A stretch of DNA of 64,000 bases, from assembly GCA_016711325.1 (NCBI GenBank), contig JADJTH010000005.1, positions 1-64,000 on the forward strand, read 5' to 3'. Below, piece after piece: positions 15,827 to 23,709 of this stretch (position 1 is the stretch's first letter; each line of letters opens with the position of its first letter). Position numbers and translations under genes: made by a program. Origin of the DNA: Nigerium sp. Its GTDB lineage: Bacteria; Actinomycetota; Actinomycetes; Propionibacteriales; Propionibacteriaceae. The notes under the pieces were generated by a model that worked only from the letters and a program-made list of their open reading frames with translations, made no database searches and was not told where the DNA came from.

Positions 15827-16941
15827 CGGGCGGCGTCCGGGGCGTAGATGGCCACGGCGAGGGCGTCCAACACGTCGGCGGTCGCCGGGCCGAACGCGAG
15901 CACGTCGGAGTCGGCCATGTCGACGATGCGCCGGTTCTGGCCGGCGGGCGTGGTGGCGAGCGCGGGGAAGCTGGTGAGCAGCCCGTCGACCCCGCCCACG
16001 GACTCGAGTCCGCCGGTCATCATCAGCAGCAGGTCGGGGGCGGCCTTGATCACGCCCTCGTCGTTGAGCGGGCGCATGCCCTGCCAGTCGATCTCGGTGG
16101 CGACGTCGCGGGCGCCGAGGGCGGTGATGAGCGAGTCCGTCCCCGAGCCGGCGCCGAACATGTAGTAGACGCCCGCCTGTCCGCGCACGTACAGGAACAC
16201 CGTGCGCAGCTTCCGGTCGTGCTCGGCGGGGGCGATGGCGGCGATCTCGGCGGTCTTCGCCTCGATGGCCGCGTTGGTGCGCTCGGCGAGCTGGGCCCCT
16301 TCGGCGTGGACGCCGAGGGCGTCCGCCACCTGCTGGATCAGGCTGCCGACGTTGTCGAGACTGCGGTGGGAGTCGACGATGACCACCGGGATGCCGCTCT
16401 CGCGCATCTGCAGCAGCACGTCCCAGGGCCCGAGGCTGGTGTCGGTGATGATGACGGACGGCTGCAGCGCGAGGATCGCCTCGGCGGACAGGTCATGGCC
16501 GACCGGGGTGACGAGTTGTTTGCCCTTGATCTCGGCGAATCCGCTGGACGTGTCGCGTCCGACGACCTGGTCGCCGAGGCCGAGCTCGTAGACGGTCCGC
16601 GAGAGGGTGCCGTAGATGTCGAGGGCGAGGATGCGGCTCGCGTCGGTGATCGTCACCTCGGTGCCCTGGACGTCCGTCACCGTGACCGGCAGGTGCTGGA
16701 CGGGGTTCGTCGCGATCGGGTGCAGCGCCGCGTCGGCCATCACCGCCGTCGAGTGGCCTTGGTGCGTGAGGGGGTCGGGGATCGGTGTCACGTCGGCCAG
16801 ACGTGGCCCGCCGGACGCCCCGATCCCGCCCAGGCCGGGGATGCCGGCACACCCCGCGAGCGTGAGGGCGACAAGCACGGCGGTGGCGGCGATGAGACGG
16901 GTGGTGGGCGACGATCCGCGCGCGGGCCGGCGGTAGGACAC
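15823..16941 (-). CDS. hmuT: Heme-binding ABC transporter lipoprotein
   Basis: Protein of 372 aa with a lipoprotein signal (LVALTLAGC, acylated Cys31). The body is a cluster-A-II solute-binding protein of the heme/vitamin B12 type: TVTDVQGTEVTITDASRI, then LGLGDQVVGRDTSSGFAEI and AILALQPSVIITDTSLGPWD, a long central helix, and VYYMFGAGSGTDSLITALGA near the second lobe. It receives heme from the HtaA-like proteins and passes it to the HmuUV permease. The start is a GTG at 16941 with GGAG about 7 nt upstream. It is the first gene of the heme operon, just downstream of two iron boxes, and overlaps hmuU by 4 bp. With hmuUV broken it may have lost its partner. Confidence 0.9.
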   Translation of the reverse strand: MSYRRPARGSSPTTRLIAATAVLVALTLAGCAGIPGLGGIGASGGPRLADVTPIPDPLTHQGHSTAVMADAALHPIATNPVQHLPVTVTDVQGTEVTITDASRILALDIYGTLSRTVYELGLGDQVVGRDTSSGFAEIKGKQLVTPVGHDLSAEAILALQPSVIITDTSLGPWDVLLQMRESGIPVVIVDSHRSLDNVGSLIQQVADALGVHAEGAQLAERTNAAIEAKTAEIAAIAPAEHDRKLRTVFLYVRGQAGVYYMFGAGSGTDSLITALGARDVATEIDWQGMRPLNDEGVIKAAPDLLLMMTGGLESVGGVDGLLTSFPALATTPAGQNRRIVDMADSDVLAFGPATADVLDALAVAIYAPDAAR

Positions 16942-16976
16942 GGATACTCCATCAGTCGGGGACCGGATTTAGATCA

Positions 16977-16992
16977 TTAGGTTGTTACCTAA
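16977..16992. promoter_or_regulatory. DtxR/IdeR-like iron box 1
   Basis: TTAGGTTGTTACCTAA is a palindrome with perfect 6-bp arms and resembles half-sites of the DtxR/IdeR operator. It lies 36 nt upstream of the hmuT start on the minus strand. Confidence 0.6.
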
Positions 16993-16997
16993 TCAAC

Positions 16998-17016
16998 TAA
17001 GGCGAGGCTTACCTTA
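16998..17016. promoter_or_regulatory. DtxR/IdeR-like iron box 2
   Basis: TAAGGCGAGGCTTACCTTA matches 14 of 19 positions of the consensus TTAGGTTAGGCTAACCTAA as I recall it. It lies in the divergent promoter between hmuT and the MFS transporter and could control both. The stretch 17017-17215 holds no recognisable gene. Confidence 0.65.
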
Positions 17017-17215
17017 GGGTATGGAGTGCGGGGTGTCCAACACGCGTTCACGTGGTGGTCCGGCCACCCACGGCGGGTCAGGAGCGAGGCGTCACCGGCG
17101 TCCGAGCGGAGGAAGGTGCGGCGGCGTCCTCGTCAACGGGCGTCGGGTGACGTATGCTGCACCGTCTGGTCGACGGCGACCTGCATCATCGAGTCGGCCT
17201 CCTGGAAGGACCCCT

Positions 17216-18685
17216 ATGTCCGCCACCACCGAACCCACCGTGTCTCCCGGGACCCCGGACGCCGCGGCGTCCGCCCTCGCCGAGAAGGCGTCGAACCCGC
17301 ACCGCTCGATCATCGCGATCCTGCTCGTCGCGGCGTTCGTCGTCATCCTCAACGAGACGACCATGAACGTGGCGCTGTCGAGCATCATGGCCGACTTCCG
17401 CGTCACCGAACGACTCGCCCAGTGGCTCACCACCGGGTTCATGCTGACGATGGCCGTCGTGATCCCGGTCACGGGCTGGCTGCTCGACCGGCTCACCATC
17501 CGGCAGCTGTTCACCGCCGCGATGACCCTGTTCAGCGTCGGCACCGCGCTGTGCGCCGTCGCACCCACCTTCGAGCTGCTGCTGGCCGGGCGCGTCGTGC
17601 AGGCGTCCGGCACCGCGATCATGATGCCGCTGCTGATGACCACCATCATGCGACTCGTCGAACCCGCGCACCGCGGAGCCATCATGGGCACCATTTCCAT
17701 GGTCATCTCGGTCGCGCCCGCGGTCGGCCCGACGCTGTCCGGCGTCCTGCTGCAGCTCGGCTCGTGGCGGCTGATCTTCGCGACCGTCCTGCCGATCGCG
17801 CTGTCCATGCTGGCGCTCGGCCTGGTGAAGCTGCGTAACGCGGGCGAGACCAAGCACACCCCACTGGACCCGTGGTCGGTGCTGCTGACCGTGGTCGGCT
17901 TCGGCCCGCTCATCTACGGTTTGAGCATGTTCGGCGACGCCGCCGCGCCGTTCTGGGAGGCGCCGCTGGCCGTCGGCATCGGGCTGGGCGGTCTGGTCGC
18001 CTTCGTCTCGCGCCAGTTGGTGTTGCAGAAGTCGGACGCCGCCCTGCTCGACCTGCGCACCTTCACGTACCCGACCTTCACGGTGGCGCTGCTGATGATG
18101 GCCCTGTCGATGATGGCGTTGTTCGGTTCGATCATCATGCTGCCGCTGCTGCTGCAGCGCTCCTTCGGGCTCGAGCCGCTGCAGGTGGGTCTGATGCTGC
18201 TGCCCGGCGGCCTGGCGATGGGCGTCCTCGGGCCGATCGTGGGCCGGCTGTTCGACCGGATCGGGCCGCGCCCGCTGGTGATCCCGGCCAGCTTCGTCGT
18301 GCTCGCGGTGTTCTGGTTCTTCTCGGCGATGACCCCGCAGACCCCCTGGTGGGCGGTCATGGCCGGGCACGTGGCGATGAGCGTGTCGTTCTCGTTCATC
18401 TTCACTCCGCTGTTCACCGTCGCCCTCGGCTCGCTGCCCACGCGCTTCTATTCGCACGGTTCGGCGACGATCGGCACGATCCAACAGGTGGCCGGTGCCG
18501 CGGGGACCGCCCTGTTCGTCACCGTCTTCGCCATGCAGGCCGAGGTCGCCCGCGACGCGGGCGCCGGCGAGGCGGCGGCCCTGCTCGCCGGATCGCACTG
18601 GGCCTTCCTGGGTGCCGGTGCGGTCTGGACGGCCGCGGTGGCGGCGTCCTTCTTCCTGCGCAAGCCGGCCGACCCGGACGCCTGA
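17216..18685 (+). CDS. MFS drug:H+ antiporter, DHA2 (EmrB/QacA) family
   Basis: Protein of 489 aa with about 14 hydrophobic helices, the DHA2 layout. The first helix holds FVVILNETTMNVALSSIMAD, the family motif near TM1; the motif-A region is WLLDRLTIRQLF, and motif C with its repeated G/P is SMVISVAPAVGPTLSGVL. It is an exporter driven by proton motive force; the substrate is unknown. ATG 17216 was chosen because GGAAGGA lies 6 nt upstream and longer in-frame extensions are not hydrophobic. It is divergent from hmuT with two iron boxes between, so iron-responsive export (heme stress or a siderophore) is a reasonable but unproven idea. Confidence 0.82.
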   Translation: MSATTEPTVSPGTPDAAASALAEKASNPHRSIIAILLVAAFVVILNETTMNVALSSIMADFRVTERLAQWLTTGFMLTMAVVIPVTGWLLDRLTIRQLFTAAMTLFSVGTALCAVAPTFELLLAGRVVQASGTAIMMPLLMTTIMRLVEPAHRGAIMGTISMVISVAPAVGPTLSGVLLQLGSWRLIFATVLPIALSMLALGLVKLRNAGETKHTPLDPWSVLLTVVGFGPLIYGLSMFGDAAAPFWEAPLAVGIGLGGLVAFVSRQLVLQKSDAALLDLRTFTYPTFTVALLMMALSMMALFGSIIMLPLLLQRSFGLEPLQVGLMLLPGGLAMGVLGPIVGRLFDRIGPRPLVIPASFVVLAVFWFFSAMTPQTPWWAVMAGHVAMSVSFSFIFTPLFTVALGSLPTRFYSHGSATIGTIQQVAGAAGTALFVTVFAMQAEVARDAGAGEAAALLAGSHWAFLGAGAVWTAAVAASFFLRKPADPDA

Positions 18686-18709
18686 GCGCCGGGTCAGTCG
18701 GCCAGGCCG

Positions 18710-18833
18710 CTCTGATGCCGTCGAAGCGGAAGACGAACTCAGGGGTCGTGGTGGAGAGGGTCCCCGTGAGGTTGGATGGCTCGAAGTCGCGCAAGAACGT
18801 CCCGCTGAAGACGACCTCGTCGCCAGGCTGCAT
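18710..18833 (-). pseudogene. Possible gene remnant (beta-rich fragment)
   Basis: On the minus strand MQPGDEVVFSGTFLRDF followed by SNLTGTLSTTTPEFVFRFDG reads like a short piece of a secreted or OB-like beta domain. No initiation site, domain boundary or proper stop is visible and the frame runs on into the antisense of the MFS gene. I do not recognise the family. The rest of 18686-18943 shows nothing else. Confidence 0.25.
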
Positions 18834-18943
18834 GTCGAGCGGCGTGGTTCCGGCGGTCCTTCCCGACGACGTGCGTTCTGCTGACGTGGCGTAGCGCGAC
18901 TCAGGTCTCGAGGCCGGGGTGCTCACCCCCAGCCCGGCGAGGG

Positions 18944-19234
18944 TCAGCGGCGCGCGAGGGACCGCGCGACGGCGAGGAAGGCGATGGTCCCCACGACGGC
19001 GACGGCCAGCGCGATGAGGGCCGTCGGACGCGGGCTGCCGTCCGGCTCGACGAACTGAGCCTTGGCTGCGCCGATCTCGCCCGCGACGAAGGTCTTGGCG
19101 TCCCGGACGCTGCGGGCCGCGATCGCCTTGGGATGGACCTGCAGGATCAGCCCCTCCACGTTGCTGGTCAGGCGCGCCCGCGCTGCGGCGATCTCGGCCT
19201 GGATCTGTTCCTTGGAACGGGTTCCGTCTGCCAC
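18944..19234 (-). CDS. DUF3618 membrane protein
   Basis: Protein of 96 aa. The N-terminal half, RSKEQIQAEIAAARARLTSNVEGL, is the amphipathic helix typical of DUF3618, followed by VHPKAIAARSVRDAKTF; a single TM helix near the C-terminus (ALIALAVAVVGTIAFLAVA) is followed by RSLARR. Such small actinobacterial proteins are of unknown function and often sit next to phage-shock or YtxH-like genes. I prefer the GTG at 19234 to the GTG at 19249 because GAGAGGA lies at proper distance before 19234. It is divergent from the peroxiredoxin gene. Confidence 0.75.
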   Translation of the reverse strand: MADGTRSKEQIQAEIAAARARLTSNVEGLILQVHPKAIAARSVRDAKTFVAGEIGAAKAQFVEPDGSPRPTALIALAVAVVGTIAFLAVARSLARR

Positions 19235-19291
19235 GATCGGTCCTCTCACACATCGCCTGCTGAAGTCTCAGCCACACCCTATGCCATTGGC

Positions 19292-19297
19292 TAGGCT
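19292..19297 (+). promoter_or_regulatory. -10 element for leaderless peroxiredoxin gene
   Basis: TAGGCT lies 7 nt before the ATG at 19305; no Shine-Dalgarno sequence is present. Confidence 0.5.
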
Positions 19298-19304
19298 GGC
19301 GGGC

Positions 19305-19781
19305 ATGGCCAGACTGACGGCAGGCGATTCCGCCCCGAGCTTCTCCCTTCTCGACGCCGACGGCGCGACGGTGTCGTTGCCCGACTTCGCCGGCCGGCGG
19401 GTGATCGTCTATTTCTACCCGGCGGCGATGACCCCCGGCTGCACGACGCAGGCGGTCGACTTCACCGCCAGCGCGGACGCCATCGGCGACGCCGGCTACG
19501 AGGTGATCGGCATCTCGCCCGACACCCCGGCCAAGCTGGCCGCCTTCCGCGCCCAGGAGTCACTGACGCCGACGCTGCTGTCCGATCCCGACCATTCGGT
19601 CATGCAGGCGTACGCCGCCTACGGCACCAAGATGCTGTACGGCAAGCCGATCGAGGGTGTGATCCGCTCCACCTTCGTGATCGATGTGGACGCCGGCGGC
19701 CACGGCACGATCGACGTCGCGCAGTACAACGTCAAGGCCACCGGACACGTCAGGAAGCTGCGCCGCGACCTGGGCATCTGA
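19305..19781 (+). CDS. bcp: Thiol peroxidase, BCP/PrxQ-type peroxiredoxin
   Basis: Protein of 158 aa, normal for BCP. The thioredoxin-fold core shows GDSAPSFSLLDADG, VIVYFYPAAMTPGCTTQA with the peroxidatic Cys46, and VIGISPDTPAKLAAF. In many BCP enzymes a resolving cysteine lies five residues after the peroxidatic one; here that position is not Cys (CTTQAVDF), so this should act as a 1-Cys enzyme that uses an external thiol. It reduces H2O2 and organic peroxides in the cytoplasm. The gene is leaderless by its TAGGCT -10. Confidence 0.9.
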   Translation: MARLTAGDSAPSFSLLDADGATVSLPDFAGRRVIVYFYPAAMTPGCTTQAVDFTASADAIGDAGYEVIGISPDTPAKLAAFRAQESLTPTLLSDPDHSVMQAYAAYGTKMLYGKPIEGVIRSTFVIDVDAGGHGTIDVAQYNVKATGHVRKLRRDLGI

Positions 19782-19795
19782 CCCCGCCGCTCCTC

Positions 19796-19853
19796 GCCTA
19801 CGAAGAGAACTCTTGCGCACGGAATTCCGTAGGCAAGCGTTCCTTTCGTAGGC
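19796..19853. repeat. CGTAGGC direct and inverted repeats upstream of winged-helix gene
   Basis: GCCTACGAA (19796-19804) is the inverse of TTCGTAGGC (19845-19853), and a further CGTAGGCAAG copy lies at about 19828. The cluster lies between the stop of bcp and the start at 19885. It may be a terminator for bcp or an operator. Confidence 0.45.
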
Positions 19854-19871
19854 AGGAACACAGCCGGGTTC

Positions 19872-19877
19872 TACGCT
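19872..19877 (+). promoter_or_regulatory. -10 element for leaderless winged-helix gene
   Basis: TACGCT lies 7 nt before the ATG at 19885. Confidence 0.45.
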
Positions 19878-19884
19878 GACGGCC

Positions 19885-21027
19885 ATGACGACGATCGGCG
19901 CCAACGACCTGCTCCGGGTGCGCGTGCTCGCGCAGAGGCTCGGGACACAGCATCCCGCCGACCAGGCCGCTCCCGGCGCCGCGAGCGTCGCGGCGTCCGC
20001 ACGGCACATGCTCGCCCTCCAAGGCCAGGACTGGCGCGCGTCGCGCTGGGCGCTGGGCGTCCGGACGCCGGGCAGCACGGTCGCCGACGTGCACGCGGCG
20101 TTCGATCAGGGGCTGGTCGTGCGGTCGTGGCCGATGCGCGGCACGGTCCACGTGGTGGCCGCCGAGGACATCGGCTGGATGCAGTCGGTCACGCACGCCG
20201 GACCGCTCCTGGGTGCGCCGAAGCGGCGCGCGCACCTCGGCATCACGGACGCCGCCCTCGACCGCCTGGTCGAGACCTCGGTCGAGGCGCTGGCCGCCCA
20301 CGACAGCCTCGATCGCGACGAGCTCTCCACGTTCTGGGACGCCGCGGGGCTGGAGTGGAAGCCGAACTGGCGCTACCACCTGGTCTGGTGGTTGTGCCAG
20401 AACGGCCACGCGACGTTCGGGCCGATCGGCGACGGTGGCGAGCCGCGACTCGTCCTCGCGTCGCGCTGGATCCGCTCCCCTCGCCTGATCTCCGGCGACG
20501 AGGCGCTGGCCGAACTGGCGTCCCGGTACGCCGCCCCGCGCGGCGCGGTCCGCGCGACGGACCTCGCCTGGTGGGCCGGTATCGCCACAGCGGACGCCCG
20601 TCGCGGGCTGAGTGCCGCGGTCGAGGGCGGAAGCCTGGTCCGGCTCACCCTGGAGGGTGCCCGCGGTGCGGCGTCCCAGTTGTGGGCCGGCCCCGAGGCG
20701 CTGGACGCCGCCGGCGACATTCCCGACTGGCTGGCGCTGCCCGCCTTCGACGAGCACCTGCTCGGCTACAAGGACCGCGACCCGCAATTCGACGCGGCGC
20801 ACCTCGGCCGGGTCGTCCCCGGACGCAACGGCGTCTTCCGGGCGACGCTCGCCGAGCATGGCCGCACGGTCGGCACCTGGCAGCGCGGCACCCGCACGAA
20901 GGACGGCGTCGTGGTCACCCCGTTCCCCGGTGCACGCGTGGACGCCGCCGCGCTCCGCCCCCACGTCGACCGCTGGACCATCTTCCACGGCGAGGCGCCC
21001 GTCCCGATCACGCTGCAGGACGCCTGA
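19885..21027 (+). CDS. Winged-helix DNA-binding protein (HTH_42, YcaQ/AlkX-like)
   Basis: Protein of 380 aa. Motifs fit the HTH_42 family that includes YcaQ/AlkX DNA glycosylases: LALQGQDWRASRWALG near 52, RSWPMRGTVHVVAAEDIGW near 90, and PAFDEHLLGYKDRD near 293, followed by a C-terminal beta part GTWQRGTRTKDGVVV. In characterised relatives the Q-x-Q/D-type motif supports unhooking of interstrand crosslinks; here QGQD is present in the corresponding place. Cytoplasmic. Role in DNA repair is inferred from the family; many members are uncharacterised. Monocistronic, leaderless, and convergent with the SulP gene 18 nt downstream. Confidence 0.75.
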   Translation: MTTIGANDLLRVRVLAQRLGTQHPADQAAPGAASVAASARHMLALQGQDWRASRWALGVRTPGSTVADVHAAFDQGLVVRSWPMRGTVHVVAAEDIGWMQSVTHAGPLLGAPKRRAHLGITDAALDRLVETSVEALAAHDSLDRDELSTFWDAAGLEWKPNWRYHLVWWLCQNGHATFGPIGDGGEPRLVLASRWIRSPRLISGDEALAELASRYAAPRGAVRATDLAWWAGIATADARRGLSAAVEGGSLVRLTLEGARGAASQLWAGPEALDAAGDIPDWLALPAFDEHLLGYKDRDPQFDAAHLGRVVPGRNGVFRATLAEHGRTVGTWQRGTRTKDGVVVTPFPGARVDAAALRPHVDRWTIFHGEAPVPITLQDA

Positions 21028-21045
21028 CCACCCTGCGCCGGCGTC

Positions 21046-22776
21046 CTACGACGACCCGTCCTGGACGGCCTTCGGCTCGGGATGGGTGTCGCGCCAGCGT
21101 TCGTAGGCGTCGACGGCGGTGGGAAGGGTCGCGTAGAGGCAGTCGTCGCCGAGGCGGTCGAGGAAGCCCGCGGCGCCAAGCTGGTCGCGGAGGTCCTGTT
21201 TGACGCGGGCGAGGGCGAAGCGGATGCCGCGGTCGTGGAGCCAAAGGCGCAGTTGGTCGAGCATGTCGACGGCCGTCAGGTCGATCTCGACGTTCGCCTC
21301 GGCGTTGAGGAGGAACCAGCGGACGGGTCGTTCGGCGTCGGTGACTGCCTTCTTCGCTCGGACGAGGAAGTCGTCGGCGTTCGCGAAGAACAGTGGGGAG
21401 TCGTAGCGGTAGACGACGAGACCGGGCACCTGGGTGGCGGTGGGGTAGTCGTCGATGTCATGCATCCCCGGCACGCCGGGGACGTGCCCGAGCACGCCGT
21501 CGTGGGGGTGCGAGATGCGGCGGATGAGGTCGAGCAGAGACAACGCGATGGCGATCCCGACGCCGATCAGCACGTCGAAGAAGAGGACGGCCGCGGCCGT
21601 GGACAGGGCCAGCACGAGTTCGCTGTGCCGGAAGCGGGCGACTCGCCTCAGTTCCGCGACGTCGATCAGCCTTGTGGCCGCGTAGATGACGAGCGCGCCC
21701 AAGGCGGCCGTCGGGAACGACTGCAGCACCGGGCCGGCGAACAGCAAGGTGGCGACGACGCACGCTACCGCGACGAGAGAGTGCAACTGCGTCCGCGAGC
21801 CGACGGCGTCGCCGATCACGGTGCGTGAGCCGCTCGACGACACGGGGAAGCCCTGGAAGAGGCCGGTCGCGACGTTGGCGACGCCCAGCGCGAGGAGTTC
21901 CTGGCCGGCGTCGATCTCCTGCTCGCGGTGCGCGGCGAACACCCGGCCGGTCAGCACGTTGTCGGAGTAGCCGACGACCGCGATGCCGGCCGCGAACGGG
22001 AGAAGCGCCCAGAGCGAGACGTCCCCGAGTGCGGGCAGGCGGAAGGCGGGCAGGCCGAGCGGGACATGGCCGATGACCTCGATCCCGTGACGTTCGAGGC
22101 CGAGCCAGCCGACCGCGGCGGCGGCGCCCAGCAGCACGATCAGCGGTCCGGGCGCGCGGGGGGCGAGGCGTCGACCGGCCAACAGCAGGACCAGGGTCAC
22201 CGCCGACAACACGACGGTCGGGACGTGCGCCTGCGGGAGCTGAACCAGCGCGGACCAGACTTTCCGGGGCGAGCTTCCTCCCTCGAGGGTGAGCTTCGTC
22301 ACGGTCCCCAGCTGACTGACGATCATCAGTACCGCGACGCCGATCATGTATCCCACGAGCACCGGCCGGGACAGCAGTCGGGACAGGAAGCCGAGCCGGC
22401 CGAGCCAGGCCGCCAGCGACACGATGCCGACGGCGATCGCCAGCAGAGCCGCGACCTCCGCATGGCGCACGGTTCCGCCCCCGGCCGCCATGAGCGCGCC
22501 GACACCGGCGGCGGTCATCAGCGCCGTCGTCGACTCCGGCCCGACGGACAACTGCCGCGACGAGCCGAATATCACGTAGACGAGCAGCGCGGGCAGGGTC
22601 GCCCACAGCCCGACCACGGGGGCAAGGCCCGCGATGGCCGCGTAGGCCATCACTTGCGGAACAAGGTAGGCGGCGACCGTCACGCCGGCGACGGCGTCGC
22701 CCGGCAGCCAGGCGCGGTCGTACGACCGGAGTGCGGCCACTCCGGGAAGGAGGCGCTCCCATCCGGGTCTGCCCAT
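21046..22776 (-). CDS. SulP-family anion transporter with STAS domain
   Basis: Protein of 576 aa. The transport domain shows the SulP signature region AGVTVAAYLVPQVMAYAAIA and later GFPVSSSGSRTVIGDAVGSR; about 10-12 hydrophobic helices run to residue 430. A STAS domain follows (about 445-555: LVVYRYDSPLFFANADDF ... IDLTAVDMLDQLRLWL). Family members carry sulfate, bicarbonate or other anions; with no carbonic anhydrase or sulfur gene adjacent I cannot choose. ATG 22776 follows GAGGAAGGG by 6 nt. Convergent with the winged-helix gene. Confidence 0.88.
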   Translation of the reverse strand: MGRPGWERLLPGVAALRSYDRAWLPGDAVAGVTVAAYLVPQVMAYAAIAGLAPVVGLWATLPALLVYVIFGSSRQLSVGPESTTALMTAAGVGALMAAGGGTVRHAEVAALLAIAVGIVSLAAWLGRLGFLSRLLSRPVLVGYMIGVAVLMIVSQLGTVTKLTLEGGSSPRKVWSALVQLPQAHVPTVVLSAVTLVLLLAGRRLAPRAPGPLIVLLGAAAAVGWLGLERHGIEVIGHVPLGLPAFRLPALGDVSLWALLPFAAGIAVVGYSDNVLTGRVFAAHREQEIDAGQELLALGVANVATGLFQGFPVSSSGSRTVIGDAVGSRTQLHSLVAVACVVATLLFAGPVLQSFPTAALGALVIYAATRLIDVAELRRVARFRHSELVLALSTAAAVLFFDVLIGVGIAIALSLLDLIRRISHPHDGVLGHVPGVPGMHDIDDYPTATQVPGLVVYRYDSPLFFANADDFLVRAKKAVTDAERPVRWFLLNAEANVEIDLTAVDMLDQLRLWLHDRGIRFALARVKQDLRDQLGAAGFLDRLGDDCLYATLPTAVDAYERWRDTHPEPKAVQDGSS

Positions 22777-22872
22777 GTCGACCCTTCCTCTGGGGCGTTC
22801 GTGGCGAGGACGTGCCGCCTCCGGACGCGGCGAAGGCTCTCAACGTGTCGGTTGAGAGCCTCGTCCGGAAAG

Positions 22873-22945
<73 letters not shown>

Positions 22946-22992
22946 GCGGGAATAAACTTTAGACCATCGACCGCCTAACGCGAAATCGCGCC

Positions 22993-23709
22993 TCAGCGGC
23001 GGACGAGGGCGATGCGCTCCCGGCGCAGGCCGGCGTGCTGCTCGGCGGCCCGGTCGAGCGGGTCGAGGCGGCGTCCGAGCGCCAATGCGAGCAGGTAGTC
23101 GGCCAGTTCGGGGTTGCGGGCCAGCACAGGGCCGTGCGGGTAGGTGCCGATCACGTGGCCTTGGACGGCCCCCTCGGTGCCGTGCCCGTCGTTGCCGATG
23201 CCGACCTCGACCTGGGCGAGCGGTGCGGCGTCCGGGCCGAGCGTCGTGTAGCCGCCGTGGTTCTCGAAACCCGTGATCAGCGACGTCGTGCCGTCGGGCT
23301 TCGTCCAGCGGGTGAGGATCTCGCCGACCGCGCGCTTCGCGCCGCGGCGGGTTTCGACGTCGAGCAGCCCGAGCCCTTCGCGCACCTCGTCGTTCTCGCC
23401 GATCGTGAACGTGTGCCCGCAGATCTGGTAGCCGGCGCACACCGCGAACAGCACGGCGCCTGCGTCCAGCGCCGAGAACAGGGCGCCGTCGGAGCGCAGT
23501 TCGCGGACGGCGGTGGTCTGCGCGTTGTCCTCGCCGCCGCCCAGCAGATAGATCGCGCCGTCGGCGGGCAGCGGTGCGCCCGGCTCGACGGCGATGACCT
23601 CGGCGTCCACACCGCGCCACTCCAGGCGCTTGGCGAGCACCTGTGAGTTGCCCCGGTCGCCGTAGATGCCGAGCAGCGACTGGTACACCAGCACGATCTT
23701 GACGCTCAT
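22993..23709 (-). CDS. gatD: Lipid II isoglutaminyl synthase, glutaminase subunit
   Basis: Protein of 238 aa, a CobB/CobQ-like class I glutamine amidotransferase. The catalytic Cys is Cys91 in LFAVCAGYQICG and the catalytic His is His192 in GTYPHGPVLARNP. GatD supplies ammonia to MurT, which amidates the alpha-carboxylate of D-Glu2 of lipid II peptidoglycan precursor in the cytoplasm. The ATG at 23709 overlaps the stop of murT (ATGA), so the two subunits are made together. Signature elements LGIYGDRGNSQVLAKRLEWRG at the N-terminus are typical of actinobacterial GatD. Confidence 0.92.
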   Translation of the reverse strand: MSVKIVLVYQSLLGIYGDRGNSQVLAKRLEWRGVDAEVIAVEPGAPLPADGAIYLLGGGEDNAQTTAVRELRSDGALFSALDAGAVLFAVCAGYQICGHTFTIGENDEVREGLGLLDVETRRGAKRAVGEILTRWTKPDGTTSLITGFENHGGYTTLGPDAAPLAQVEVGIGNDGHGTEGAVQGHVIGTYPHGPVLARNPELADYLLALALGRRLDPLDRAAEQHAGLRRERIALVRR

